Source of the DNA: Pirellula sp. SH-Sr6A
Lineage (GTDB): Bacteria; Planctomycetota; Planctomycetia; Pirellulales; Pirellulaceae
Length of the DNA: 64,000 nt
Reading direction: 5' to 3'
NCBI RefSeq assembly: GCF_001610875.1
Contig: NZ_CP011272.1
Coordinates: forward strand, 4,445,988-4,509,987
Shown: positions 21,762-31,418 of the stretch, one piece after another
Layout: each line of letters begins with the position of its first letter
Position numbering within the stretch: position 1 is the stretch's first letter
The notes under the pieces: model-generated
Told to the model about the DNA's origin: nothing
What the model saw: only the letters and a program-made list of their open reading frames with translations
The model's database searches: none
Program-made: the position numbers and the translations under genes

Positions 21762-22826
21762 ATGGTAGATGTTGCGACGGAGAAGAAATCGACGGCATGG
21801 GGTAAGCTTCTATCCGAGCACCGAACCCCCCAAGCCATTGCCGCGGGAGCTTCCTTTGGCATCGTATTGGGACTGATCCCCAAAGACAATCTCGTCGCTC
21901 TCGGTCTGCTAATCGCGATAGCAATGCTCCCTGTTCACCACTTGATCGCTTGCGCGTTTGCGACACTCGGCTTGCTGATGAGCCCCCTGTCGGATCCTTG
22001 GGTTCACAGCATCGGAAAGCAAGTACTCGGGATGCCTCTTGTTGGGATCGTTGTTTCCCAAATGTACCAATGGCCGTTGCTCCCTTGGACTCGCCTGGAG
22101 AATACTCTTGTCACGGGGGGGCTGACCCTCGGTGTCTGTCTATGGCTCCCGCATTACTATGCCGCGCGATGGATCGCATTTCGAGCGGCTCGTACCGAAA
22201 TGGGACTTGAGTTTATCGAACTTGCTGCGGCCAACGTACGACGTCCCAAGCGAACCGGGAAACGGGTGGAGGAATCGGTCGCATCTACACCTGCCCCCTC
22301 CACTGGAGACGCGTATCTATCGAGGCCCATGACACAGGCTGCGATCTCTCCATCCTCCGACGCGCCCTCTATCCGCCCTTCTTACTCCGATGGAATCTCA
22401 TCGCGAGAAGAAGCCTTGGCGATTATGGAGGAATTGGAGCGAGTGCTCGAGAACGCAACGGAAACGCCTCAAATCGAGCGTGTCCTCCATGAAACGTTTA
22501 TTGAAGTTGTTCGTTACAAACGACCTCGAACGGTCGACGGATCGGATCCAGACTTCGAGGAGTCGCACCTTCATTCCCAACTCATCACGAACCCTATGAA
22601 CCAAGCCACCTCCCTCGCAGCCCGTTTTCCTTCGAATGGATCACTTCCATCCGAAACAGGCACGCTTCGTTCCGATGCTGGGCATCCGTTGCCACCCGAC
22701 ACGCTCGCCAAATCGAAAACGCATATCATCAGCCACCCTGGATCCAAAGAAGAAGCTCTTCGACACCTTCTCAAACACATTCATGGTTCGAGAGACGCTC
22801 GCAAGGAACCGGAGAAGACTGCATGA
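21762..22826 (+). CDS. TIGR03546-type membrane protein
   Basis: This 354 aa protein has an N-terminal membrane region with about four helices (residues about 22-65, 70-90 and 105-140). It includes AGASFGIVLGLIPKDNLVAL, the DUF2062-like signature of the TIGR03546 family. Residues after 165 are polar, low in order, with an acidic helical patch (REEALAIMEELERVLENA). In the genomes where it occurs, this rare family usually pairs with a TIGR03545 protein, and such a protein follows here with a 4 bp ATGA overlap. I chose the ATG at 21762 over a TTG at 21717. Biochemical role unknown. Confidence 0.7.
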   Translation: MVDVATEKKSTAWGKLLSEHRTPQAIAAGASFGIVLGLIPKDNLVALGLLIAIAMLPVHHLIACAFATLGLLMSPLSDPWVHSIGKQVLGMPLVGIVVSQMYQWPLLPWTRLENTLVTGGLTLGVCLWLPHYYAARWIAFRAARTEMGLEFIELAAANVRRPKRTGKRVEESVASTPAPSTGDAYLSRPMTQAAISPSSDAPSIRPSYSDGISSREEALAIMEELERVLENATETPQIERVLHETFIEVVRYKRPRTVDGSDPDFEESHLHSQLITNPMNQATSLAARFPSNGSLPSETGTLRSDAGHPLPPDTLAKSKTHIISHPGSKEEALRHLLKHIHGSRDARKEPEKTA

Positions 22827-24487
22827 GTTGGCGTCGCAAGGCTTTAACCATCGGGCTCGTTTTGGGGGCCGGAGTCGTTAGCATCGGGCCTGTGCTGTCC
22901 GATTCGATTGCGAAGCGGGTCGCCCAATCCTGGAACGCGCAGGCTTCGATCGCCAAGGTCGAAGTCTCTTTGCCGCGCGCTGGTCTATCGCTCCTCGGCG
23001 TTCGTATCGAACGCCCCGATCTGTGCATCCAGGGCAATCAAGTCGACTTGAAACTCGACCGCGAAAGCCTTTGGTATCGCGACAGCGTCGTCGAGTCGAT
23101 GGTTGGAAAAGGCTTTCTCATCACACTCTCGCCAATGGATAGCGACCGTTCGGAAGACGCAAATGTCCTCACGACCAACCACGTTGCCAAAACCAATCAA
23201 TCGCTGGTGGCATTTCGTTCGGCCTGCAGCAAGTTCGAGTCGTCGCTTGAATCGCAATTGAATTCGGCTCGAAGTCTAATTCAGGAATCGGAACAGAAAT
23301 GCCAGTCCCGTTCGCTGTCGATTGACGAACGGATTTCTCGATTGCGCTCCGAGATCGCGGCATTTCACGATCCCGCCCACAGGCCTAATCCGCTCCGCGC
23401 CTCGCAACGATTGGAACAAATCCGGTCGGAGGCCAACCATATCCAGCAGCTCCTCGCGGAAGAACGATTGCAGAGAAAGCAAGGGATGAAGGCATGCGAG
23501 TCGACCATCACTTCATTGAGCGAGTCGATCCAAGCCTTGCAGCAAGCGATCCCCAAGCCACAAATCGCAACCACCTTGCTTTTGGAAGAGTCCGTACGAC
23601 AATCGGTCGCGGATGCGGAACGGGAGTTACTACCGTATACGAAGCTACTGCAGATTGCGGTCGGATCGTTTTTTAACTCGCCCATCGCATCGTCATCGCA
23701 CTCCTCCATAGGCCCTCATTCGATCGATCAAGATCTGCTATTGCCAGACCTGCGACCGAGACGTTCCCAAATCCTGCAGTGCAGGATCTCCGGCGCGATG
23801 GAGCACGCGGGCACACGGGAACCGATGGTGATTCAAGTGGTGAATCCTACCGCTGGATCTCTTGCCGACTGCGCTCGAATCCAAATGGAGTGGGGTGTTG
23901 AAGGCACCGCACCCTCGACTGTCCCTGAAATGGGAGCCCACACCAGTGGACTGGCAGAAAAGCTAACGCCCGATGCGACGACGTCATCCCTTCGAATCTC
24001 CGTGGATCGCGAGATGACCGACACGCGTATCCGTCTTCAACGCAACTGGGATGGAGACCAAGTTCAGTCCAAGATTGTTTTGTCGAGTCGCTGGATCTCG
24101 AATCGATTGCCCAAACTGAGCCAACGCGAGGGAGAGTCGACACTTCTCCCCCCGGAGGAGATGATTGCAATCGAGTCAGCTTCCTCGGTAGAGGGCGATG
24201 GTACCTGGGACATACCCGTTGAGCAGATCGCTCCGTTGGTGTATTGGTTTGAGCAACAGTGGAATCGGTCCATCGAGGAGCGATTGGAAGCGACCCAATC
24301 CAAAGCAAAATCGCTAGTCTCTCAAGAGGGCGAAAATCTGCGCCGTCGCACCTTGGCGATGGAGGAAACGATGAACCAGCGGCAATCCGATTGGAATCAA
24401 CAACTGCAAGACTTGCTGGGGCGTGTAGCCGACGTAGAAGGAGAACAACTTCGAGCTGCCCTCTCCCCTGCGACTCTAACACGATAA
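22823..24487 (+). CDS. TIGR03545-type envelope protein
   Basis: This 554 aa protein begins with a signal anchor (KALTIGLVLGAGVVSIGPVL). An AsmA-like segment follows (VAQSWNAQASIAKVEVSLPRAG), in which a short beta domain precedes coiled coil. Residues about 130-245 and 470-545 are rich in Glu, Arg, Gln and Leu heptads. The pattern and the pairing with the preceding gene (ATGA overlap, so translational coupling) suggest TIGR03545. The family is thought to act in the envelope of Gram-negative type cells. It ends 17 bp from the convergent small gene. Confidence 0.7.
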   Translation: MSWRRKALTIGLVLGAGVVSIGPVLSDSIAKRVAQSWNAQASIAKVEVSLPRAGLSLLGVRIERPDLCIQGNQVDLKLDRESLWYRDSVVESMVGKGFLITLSPMDSDRSEDANVLTTNHVAKTNQSLVAFRSACSKFESSLESQLNSARSLIQESEQKCQSRSLSIDERISRLRSEIAAFHDPAHRPNPLRASQRLEQIRSEANHIQQLLAEERLQRKQGMKACESTITSLSESIQALQQAIPKPQIATTLLLEESVRQSVADAERELLPYTKLLQIAVGSFFNSPIASSSHSSIGPHSIDQDLLLPDLRPRRSQILQCRISGAMEHAGTREPMVIQVVNPTAGSLADCARIQMEWGVEGTAPSTVPEMGAHTSGLAEKLTPDATTSSLRISVDREMTDTRIRLQRNWDGDQVQSKIVLSSRWISNRLPKLSQREGESTLLPPEEMIAIESASSVEGDGTWDIPVEQIAPLVYWFEQQWNRSIEERLEATQSKAKSLVSQEGENLRRRTLAMEETMNQRQSDWNQQLQDLLGRVADVEGEQLRAALSPATLTR

Positions 24488-24504
24488 TTCCACACTTCGA
24501 TTCC

Positions 24505-24762
24505 CTACATCTCCGTAGGAAGATGCCAGAATGCGCGGTCGGCCCCGTTGACCACGCTGTCAACGCGGCGTTCGATGTCTCGCATCGATGGATGATCGGA
24601 ATAGAATACCGCCCCGGTCTCTATTCCCGCATCGCGAAACTTCTGAACACGTCGCTGCACCGATTCAATTTCTGCAATCTGTGGTAGGACCCCAAGCCAA
24701 ATGGCGGCGACTAACACAGCAATGCCACACAAGACCCCCTGTCCCTTGCGTTTCGAGCTCAT
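24505..24762 (-). CDS. Tiny membrane-anchored protein coupled to the YeiH gene
   Basis: This 85 aa protein starts at the ATG overlapping the stop of the YeiH-like gene (ATGA at 24759-24762), so it is likely translated by reinitiation. Residues 9-27 (GVLCGIAVLVAAIWLGVLP) form one helix; the rest is a short soluble domain (VQRRVQKFRDAGIETGAVFYSDHPSMRD, in part). No known motif. The tight coupling suggests a partner or regulator of the transporter. Confidence 0.6.
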   Translation of the reverse strand: MSSKRKGQGVLCGIAVLVAAIWLGVLPQIAEIESVQRRVQKFRDAGIETGAVFYSDHPSMRDIERRVDSVVNGADRAFWHLPTEM

Positions 24763-26279
24763 TTGTAGAGCAGCTCCATGGCATTGGGATAGAGTTTGGT
24801 GAAGACGAACCAAGCCATCAGGAAGGAGAGCGTCAGATTGAACGCTTGTCCTACGATGTAAAGAACAACAGGCTTCCCCGAAGCCAGCATATGCTTGTAT
24901 TCGCGAAAGTTGCTTTCTAAACCGATACTGACAAACGCAAGGCAAAACAGCCATTCTCGAATCGATTTGGTCGCCCCATCGACAATGCTGCTCACAAACA
25001 TCCTACCTTCGATCCCGTACGACTGGACGTAGGAAAGCACCAGCGACACGCCCAGAAATCCGAGCGTGAATCGGGGAAATCGCTTCCAAACTTCGGAGAT
25101 CTGGGGGCGTTTGCTCGTTGCGTCGCGTTCGACGAACGAGACCCAATAAAGAGCGACTCCAAAGGCGATCACACCGATGAGAATGTTTTGGATCATCTTC
25201 ACGGTGGCAGCGACGTCTTTCGCCTTGTCTCCCACCAACTCGCCTGCGGCCGCAACGGCTCCTGTCGAATCGATCGTTCCGCCGATCCACGCTCCGCCGA
25301 TGATCTCCCCCATCCCGCTCCAGGCGACGACATAAGGCTGAACAACAATCATGATAACCGTAAAGATCAAGGACAATCCAATCGCCAGGGAGAGCTCCTC
25401 CTTTTTGGCTTTGCATGCGGCCGCAGTCGCGACAGCGGCAGAGACTCCGCAGACCGACATGTCTGCGGAAATGACCATATTGAGCGACTTGGACGGTATC
25501 TTCAAAACATATTGCCCGAACAAGTAGGTCGAGATCAACACGACGGGTGTGACAACCCAGGAAATGAGGATGCCGGGCAATCCAAGTGCCAGCAGCTTGT
25601 TGAACAAAACCTCCGCACCGAGCAGTACCAACCCGGTTTTGATGTACAGCTCCGTTCGTGCTCCGGGCTCCAACCAGTCGGGCAATCCAGTCGTGTTGCT
25701 AACCAGCAACCCGAGGAGCAGGGCCCACAGAGCGTATTCCAAGTTGTAAGCTTTGATGACATCCTGCCCGGCGAGCACATACGACAGGATCGCCATGAGG
25801 AAGACACACGTAAACGCGATGGCAAAGCGGATCGCTGACTTGCCCATAACGCGCACCGCGAACATCAAAACCACCATCAAGACAACAAAGGTGATGGCCA
25901 GTCCGGAGTAAATGGGTACTCCTTTTTTCTGAAAGGCGTCGAGGGGATTGGATTTCCAATCCCCTGGTCTGACCAGCCAATTCTTGAATGGCATCGGAGC
26001 CAGTTTGGACTCGATCGCTTTGGCCTCAGCCTCCAAGGCTTTTTTCTCTTCGGGATAGGACTCCGACGTGGCGTCCAATTTGGCGATCTGCTGTTTCACC
26101 ATGGTCGATTGGGCGACCAACTCCGGATAGTTCTCCGGACGCATCATCCATGACCAAAGGCCAACTGACCCGATGATGAAGATCGCTATGAAGATGGTGA
26201 GGTAATCTTCGATCCGATACCAAGGGCGACGCTCTACGTTGGCATGCACAACAGGCTCGTTCGAAATCTCAGCAGTCAT
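24759..26279 (-). CDS. YeiH-family putative sulfate exporter with N-terminal extension
   Basis: This 506 aa protein has about ten or eleven helices. Its C-terminal two thirds match the YeiH/UPF0324 putative sulfate exporter family (GLVLLGAEVLFNKLLALGLPG and MSVCGVSAAVATAAACKAKK are typical, as is GAWIGGTIDSTGAVAAAGEL). The family is usually 330-350 aa. Here an extra helix (about 30-50) and a coiled-coil-like periplasmic segment (QIAKLDATSESYPEEKKALE) are added in front. I chose ATG 26279, which has AGGA upstream; an earlier in-frame start at 26345 would lie across the terminator hairpin. The substrate is not established for the family. Confidence 0.82.
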   Translation of the reverse strand: MTAEISNEPVVHANVERRPWYRIEDYLTIFIAIFIIGSVGLWSWMMRPENYPELVAQSTMVKQQIAKLDATSESYPEEKKALEAEAKAIESKLAPMPFKNWLVRPGDWKSNPLDAFQKKGVPIYSGLAITFVVLMVVLMFAVRVMGKSAIRFAIAFTCVFLMAILSYVLAGQDVIKAYNLEYALWALLLGLLVSNTTGLPDWLEPGARTELYIKTGLVLLGAEVLFNKLLALGLPGILISWVVTPVVLISTYLFGQYVLKIPSKSLNMVISADMSVCGVSAAVATAAACKAKKEELSLAIGLSLIFTVIMIVVQPYVVAWSGMGEIIGGAWIGGTIDSTGAVAAAGELVGDKAKDVAATVKMIQNILIGVIAFGVALYWVSFVERDATSKRPQISEVWKRFPRFTLGFLGVSLVLSYVQSYGIEGRMFVSSIVDGATKSIREWLFCLAFVSIGLESNFREYKHMLASGKPVVLYIVGQAFNLTLSFLMAWFVFTKLYPNAMELLYK

Positions 26280-26303
26280 GTCCAAGGTCCTGAGAGGTGG
26301 GTA

Positions 26304-26342
26304 AATAAAAAAACCGCTCGCGGATTCGTTCCGAGAGCGGTT
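26304..26342 (-). terminator. Rho-independent terminator of the Gld-type ABC operon
   Basis: On the minus strand a stem closed by AACCGCTC/GAGCGGTT is followed by a run of T (TTTTTTTATT, minus strand). It lies 60 bp past the DUF4340 gene and 25 bp before the YeiH start, separating the two units. Confidence 0.85.
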
Positions 26343-26403
26343 CATAATTTTAACACATCGCTGTCCCTTCGGGACTTTCGATCGCGTTTTCCGCAGGGAC
26401 AGA

Positions 26404-28341
26404 TCAGGGTTGAATGGGAAGCCCTGGAAGACTTACACCCCCAGGCAGTCCCATACCTCCTGCGGCACCTGCTGCAGACTTTGGCTGCACCAGATCTTTG
26501 AAGGCAATTCGCAATCGATCGTAATCCGCTTCACTGATCACATAGTACCAGTCCGCGAATCGTCGATTCAATTCGTTCACCTTCGCTTTGGCAGCGTTTA
26601 CTTTTTCTTCAAGTTGTTCAATCTTTCGAGTGTTTTCCTTTGTGATCCGTTCGCGAGCGGCCTCCAATCGTTCTTTCCACTCTTCTTCCGAGATCTCCTG
26701 GGATGCGGGCTTTACTTCCGCAGGCGTGGCAGGAGCGGTTGCAGCCGGGGTCGTAGCAGGCTCTTGCGTATCAGCGGGAGTCTTGGCGGGCTCCTGCGCC
26801 CCGTCCCCTTCTTGAACGACCGTTACCAGCTTTCCGCTTGACAAAACGACGGACGCTTGATCGCCCTTCGGCTCCTCCACTGTCTTCGGTTCCTCGGCAG
26901 GCTTTGGTTCACCAGTTGGTTCTGCAGCGGGTGTTTCCGTTGCGGGCTTCTCCGAAGGTGCATCGCCTGGTTTTGCTTCACCCGTCGGTGCCGGTTCGGT
27001 ACTAGGTGCCGGTTCGGTCGATGGAGTGGGAGCAGGAGCGGGTTCGCCGGTCCCGATGGGAGGAACGGTTGGAGCAGCATTCGGCGCTCCGGCCGCTTCT
27101 TTCAAGGCCTCCATCGACTTCAATTCCTCGACGGTCTCAGGAACCTTCTCCAGTGTCGGCTGTGGAAATTTCGATTCATCCAACCGCGCGCTTACCAGCA
27201 AGAATCGGTTGATCGAAACAGAATCTTCCTTCCCTTCCTCGGTAGCCGCGTTGATGTCGGCGCTCGCTGAACCTCCGAAGCGGAGCAAGTATTGGACGCC
27301 ATCGTTCAACGTGACTTGGAGCTCACCGCTCTTCGAATAGAAATCGACGACCGAACCATCTTTTTGATTCGGATTGGGATAAAACCCGCGCCGAGCCAAG
27401 GACGTCAGTGCTTCGTTACTCAGGACTGATTTATCACCTTTCAAGTCGGCTGCGAGACCGGATGGTTTCTTGGTCACATCCGCGATCTTCAAATTGTCGA
27501 GGGTGTTCTTGATCTCGTTGAGCTTGACGGTATTGAGTTGCTCTTCCGCACCGATCGTCTTTTCCGCCGGACTTCCGGCTTCGAAGGAGGTGATTCGGTT
27601 GGCTAACCATTGATTGGCGGTACTCGAGTAGGTCAAGTCGGCTTCATAGTTTCGACTGAGAACCATACCTTGTTCGGTCGGAACGATCTGGTAATCCCGT
27701 ACTCCGAGGGTCTCGATCTTATTGCTGCTCAGTTTGAGCAAATCGGGTTCGATCCAAGACTTGAATTCCGTCGTCAGCGGAGCGGAATCGAGTTCGCAAA
27801 CGTAGATCAAATCCTCGGCGGGAATCCGAACGAAACGTTTGTTGCCGTCGATATCTTTGCCGATGATCAAATCGGCAAGCATCTCTCCCTTTTCGTCGCG
27901 AAGCTGGACGAGCATGCCAACCCCTTCTCCACCTTCGGCTTCCTTTTGCTTGTTCGGTTCGACCACACCAAACAGGACTTGGTCGCCCCGCTTCTCGCTG
28001 GCAACATCGAGGACTTTCAGTCCAATGAACAGGGTCGCCGCGTCCGCCATCTGTTTGGAAGCATCGGCGGGATAGCTTTCGTGCGACGGAATCGTCCAAA
28101 GTCCCGACTTCCGGTCCTTGGAGACTTCGAACTCATCGAATTGTTCCTTCGCATTGTCGTACTTCAAGATCTTCAGCGAGGCCGCCGTGAGGGGGTCCGT
28201 GAACTTCTCAAAGAGGGTCTCGCCGATCCGACTGCTCGCAGTGGAGACATCGGTGGTCACTCGGTTACCCGTCACCCAAGCCAGCAAGGCGACGGCGCCT
28301 GCGATCAAGGCAAATACTGCAGTTTTGCGTCCTTCAGTCAC
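26404..28341 (-). CDS. DUF4340 domain-containing protein of a Gld-type ABC system
   Basis: This 645 aa protein has one N-terminal helix (8-25, AVFALIAGAVALLAWVTG) and a large periplasmic part. The segments SGLWTIPSHESYPADAS and VLDVASEKRGDQ fit the DUF4340 pattern. A Pro/Ala/Glu-rich disordered stretch lies at about 415-530 (repeated EPAP, TEPAP and EEPK units). A coiled coil follows (EWKERLEAARERITKENTRK...), then a short domain with WYYVISEADYDRLR. DUF4340 genes often follow GldA-GldF-GldG transporters, as here. It is 20 bp downstream of the permease and last in the operon. Confidence 0.85.
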   Translation of the reverse strand: MTEGRKTAVFALIAGAVALLAWVTGNRVTTDVSTASSRIGETLFEKFTDPLTAASLKILKYDNAKEQFDEFEVSKDRKSGLWTIPSHESYPADASKQMADAATLFIGLKVLDVASEKRGDQVLFGVVEPNKQKEAEGGEGVGMLVQLRDEKGEMLADLIIGKDIDGNKRFVRIPAEDLIYVCELDSAPLTTEFKSWIEPDLLKLSSNKIETLGVRDYQIVPTEQGMVLSRNYEADLTYSSTANQWLANRITSFEAGSPAEKTIGAEEQLNTVKLNEIKNTLDNLKIADVTKKPSGLAADLKGDKSVLSNEALTSLARRGFYPNPNQKDGSVVDFYSKSGELQVTLNDGVQYLLRFGGSASADINAATEEGKEDSVSINRFLLVSARLDESKFPQPTLEKVPETVEELKSMEALKEAAGAPNAAPTVPPIGTGEPAPAPTPSTEPAPSTEPAPTGEAKPGDAPSEKPATETPAAEPTGEPKPAEEPKTVEEPKGDQASVVLSSGKLVTVVQEGDGAQEPAKTPADTQEPATTPAATAPATPAEVKPASQEISEEEWKERLEAARERITKENTRKIEQLEEKVNAAKAKVNELNRRFADWYYVISEADYDRLRIAFKDLVQPKSAAGAAGGMGLPGGVSLPGLPIQP

Positions 28342-28361
28342 TTTGGTTCTCTCCCTTGAAG

Positions 28362-31313
28362 CTACTTGAGTCGGTTCTTCGAAATACCTTCTCGTTCTCG
28401 CAATCGACGCGAGACGAGAACGACAATGCCAACAACAAGTGGCGGAATGGGCGGCACAAACACGGCCAGCAGCTTGTAATAGTTTTGGATCTTTGAAATC
28501 GCATCGTCCGCTTCGCGCCGTGCATTGCGGATCCCTTGATCGCGTTCTCGCTGCAGCCGGTCTTTCTCAACACGGAATCGCTTCACGGTGTTTTGTTGCT
28601 TGATCGCGGCCTGTTGACGCAGTCTTTCCAAGTCCGCGAACTGCGACGCATCGATGCTGCCATCGGAAGCCAGTTTGTCGATTCGCTCTTTGAACTCGCG
28701 TTCCGATTTTGCATTTTCATCCTCGGCCTTGGCGATCGCCTCGGTAAAGTTCTTGCTAAATTCCGCACGCTTGGAGGCCTCGATCTGTCGAGCCTTCTCG
28801 GCTTGGGCCTCAACTAGCTTCAGCGTGCTAAACGTCGGAATATGCCGTCGCACCTGAGGATACTTGGTCTCGCCAGCCAGCACGTCGATCGCGTTGAGGA
28901 CAAACGTGATATTTTGGAATTGGAATTTGATATCCTCCAGCATCTGGGGTCGGTTTCGGATATCCACGAAGGTCCGGGTCAAGCAATCGACGTCGGCAAC
29001 ATACACGGCCTTGATCGAACGCGTGCCGGCAGCGGGCTGAGCCCCCTCCTCCCCATCTTTCTTCTCCGCCGCCTTCGGGTCGGATGCTCCGCTCGCTTTC
29101 CCTTCGATCCAAGCAGCCAGAACTTGAGCACCCGTGCTTTCTCCCAGCCGAAGTTTGGTTTCGGTGGCTCGGGAAAGGCCGGAACGCTCGATACTGTTGA
29201 GGTCCTGCTGGGTGATAATTCCCGCCTTCAATCCGGTTTGGACCAAAGGCGTGACCACGACGCTCGTTTCCGACTCGGGCAATGGCCGGATGACCCCTGA
29301 GTAAAGGAACATGAGCTCTGTCAAATCTTTGCTGATCTCATTGTCGCTATTGAACGCACCATCCGCACCCGGGGCTTCCTCGCGAGCAAAGATCCAAAGG
29401 TCGCTCGCCTCGGACGTTTCTGCGAGCACGGGGTACGGGTTGTACTCTTGCCAGCAGAGATCGGGGGCAAGCAAGCCCATCGCTCCGGGTCGTCCCGGAA
29501 TTTCGAGCCCTAGTTCTCGCCAAAGCGGACGCATATCTCCCTTAGGTTGGGCTCCGCCACCACCGAACATCGCCATCGGTCCACCGGCTTGTTTCGGATC
29601 GCCCGTGCCGATGATGGATTCCAACGCGACAACGGGGTCTTCAAAGATCGCGGTCGGCAATCCCGACTTCAACGCATCGATGAAGTTGGTCATTTCCTCG
29701 GGCGAGAGAGACGAAGGTTGCACGGCGAGTAGAACGTCTAACTTTTCGATATCAATCGGCGATGCCGCGTTGATCGAAACGATTTCATATTGCTTCGCCA
29801 ACTCATCGATGATGGGCTGCTGCGGCATCGACTGCATACTGCGCATATCGAACCCACCCATCATCTTCGCTTCCGTACTGAGTACCCCCAACTTCTTTCG
29901 GGCTGGCTTCGAAACGGTGGTCAAAGATCGGACAAGCTCGTATTCGACAGGGACACCGGGTTCGAAGAAGGGGATAACCACTTTCTGCAATCCGCTTCGG
30001 AATGCTGCTCCCAACATGATGGGTTGATCGGAATAAGCTCCTCGCTCGCGAACTCGGATCGTTTGTGGAACGATTCCGTATTGCTGTTCCGCTTGCTTCT
30101 CTTCTTCGCTCGAGGGTTGCACGGAGTCGTAGATGCGAAGCTGCATGGTGACATCTGCAGCTTGAGCGGCCGATTTGAACTCCTTCAAAAGCGAGATCAC
30201 TTGATACTTGATCTTCGCATACTCTTCGGGGACTTCGGCCGACAGGTACGCATCGACGACGATTTCGCGTTCCTTGCCCAGCGAAGCGATGAGTTCTTCG
30301 GTAACCGGGGAAATGGAACTAACCTTCATTTCGGTCGCATCGATTCGGCGGTCGTTGTTCTGGAACAACATGGTCCCTGCAATCACGATCAACGCGATCG
30401 CCGCGAGGCGGAAAAGATAATGTCCGAGTCGCTGGTTCCCATCGCGTCCGCCGCTCCAATGTCGCTTGCCGATCAAGATCATGCAGAGATAGAGTCCAAA
30501 GGCTGCGACGAGAATGAAATACGAGACGCTCGACAGGCTTAGCACGCCCCGGCCAAAATCGTCGAATCGCTCCGGTACACTGAAGTTCTTGATCTCGCGA
30601 GCGATGGAACGATCCGCAATCGTGTCCGCTTTGAACGCGAAAGCGAGGGGTGCGTTGAACACCGCCCCCAGAATAAAACCGACGGTTAGATTGTTCGTGA
30701 GAAAGGACGCGACCATACCGATCGCGATCATCGCCAATCCGATGAACCAGTAACCGACGTAGTTGGTAAAGAACAACCCGGTATCGATTTCACCCTGCGT
30801 GAGGAACGCGAGAACGATGAAGGTCGAAAACTGGGAGAAGAGAAGGGAAACCGAATAAATAGCTGCCGCTGCGACGTACTTTCCAATGACGATATCAAAG
30901 TCATCGGCGGGGAGCGTTAGGAGTAGCTCATCGGTTCCCTGTCGGCGTTCTTCCGCCCAAATGCTCATCGTGATCGCAGGGATGAAGAAGAGCATGATGT
31001 ACGTAAACCACTTGTTCAACTGGCCAAGCGTCCCCAAGTTCGAGCTAAAGAACTCGTGGGGCCAAAACGCTGCCATGCTCGTCAACAATACGAACAAGCA
31101 GAGAAAAACATAGCCTGTCGGGTTCGAAAAATACCCGTAAAAGTTTCTCTTGAGAACCGCGTATCCGACGCGACGCGTCATCGCCAGGGCCATAATGATC
31201 GCCAGGATGACTCCGAGAAACACAAGGTCTAAGACGAGGAGTTTGATCAGAGCAGTCAGAACGTATGTAAGTGTCACAGCAATCGATCCTACTGGTAATG
31301 TGTCATCTTTCAC
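28362..31313 (-). CDS. Fused ABC-2 permease and GldG-like protein
   Basis: This 983 aa protein combines two parts. Residues about 15-320 are an ABC-2 permease with seven or eight helices (for example PTGYVFLCLFVLLTSMAAFW, and AEERRQGTDELLLTLPADD between helices, typical of GldF). The rest is GldG-like: a membrane anchor at about 315, an extended extracytoplasmic domain (EREIVVDAYLSAEVPEEYAK, ISINAASPIDIEKLDVLL-like), a coiled coil (about 835-940) and a final helix near 950-970. In Bacteroidota GldF and GldG are separate and serve gliding and secretion. Here the fusion probably forms the membrane part of an exporter with the ATPase 105 bp upstream. The substrate is unknown. Confidence 0.85.
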   Translation of the reverse strand: MKDDTLPVGSIAVTLTYVLTALIKLLVLDLVFLGVILAIIMALAMTRRVGYAVLKRNFYGYFSNPTGYVFLCLFVLLTSMAAFWPHEFFSSNLGTLGQLNKWFTYIMLFFIPAITMSIWAEERRQGTDELLLTLPADDFDIVIGKYVAAAAIYSVSLLFSQFSTFIVLAFLTQGEIDTGLFFTNYVGYWFIGLAMIAIGMVASFLTNNLTVGFILGAVFNAPLAFAFKADTIADRSIAREIKNFSVPERFDDFGRGVLSLSSVSYFILVAAFGLYLCMILIGKRHWSGGRDGNQRLGHYLFRLAAIALIVIAGTMLFQNNDRRIDATEMKVSSISPVTEELIASLGKEREIVVDAYLSAEVPEEYAKIKYQVISLLKEFKSAAQAADVTMQLRIYDSVQPSSEEEKQAEQQYGIVPQTIRVRERGAYSDQPIMLGAAFRSGLQKVVIPFFEPGVPVEYELVRSLTTVSKPARKKLGVLSTEAKMMGGFDMRSMQSMPQQPIIDELAKQYEIVSINAASPIDIEKLDVLLAVQPSSLSPEEMTNFIDALKSGLPTAIFEDPVVALESIIGTGDPKQAGGPMAMFGGGGAQPKGDMRPLWRELGLEIPGRPGAMGLLAPDLCWQEYNPYPVLAETSEASDLWIFAREEAPGADGAFNSDNEISKDLTELMFLYSGVIRPLPESETSVVVTPLVQTGLKAGIITQQDLNSIERSGLSRATETKLRLGESTGAQVLAAWIEGKASGASDPKAAEKKDGEEGAQPAAGTRSIKAVYVADVDCLTRTFVDIRNRPQMLEDIKFQFQNITFVLNAIDVLAGETKYPQVRRHIPTFSTLKLVEAQAEKARQIEASKRAEFSKNFTEAIAKAEDENAKSEREFKERIDKLASDGSIDASQFADLERLRQQAAIKQQNTVKRFRVEKDRLQRERDQGIRNARREADDAISKIQNYYKLLAVFVPPIPPLVVGIVVLVSRRLREREGISKNRLK

Positions 31314-31418
31314 GGATCGATGTCGCGTGTCGGTCCTCGTGGACGAGGCGTAGCGGACATCGATATCATCGGGAAGCTAGTGCGCCGAACCGATCTCGGT
31401 CAGCACAACAGGGGAGTG

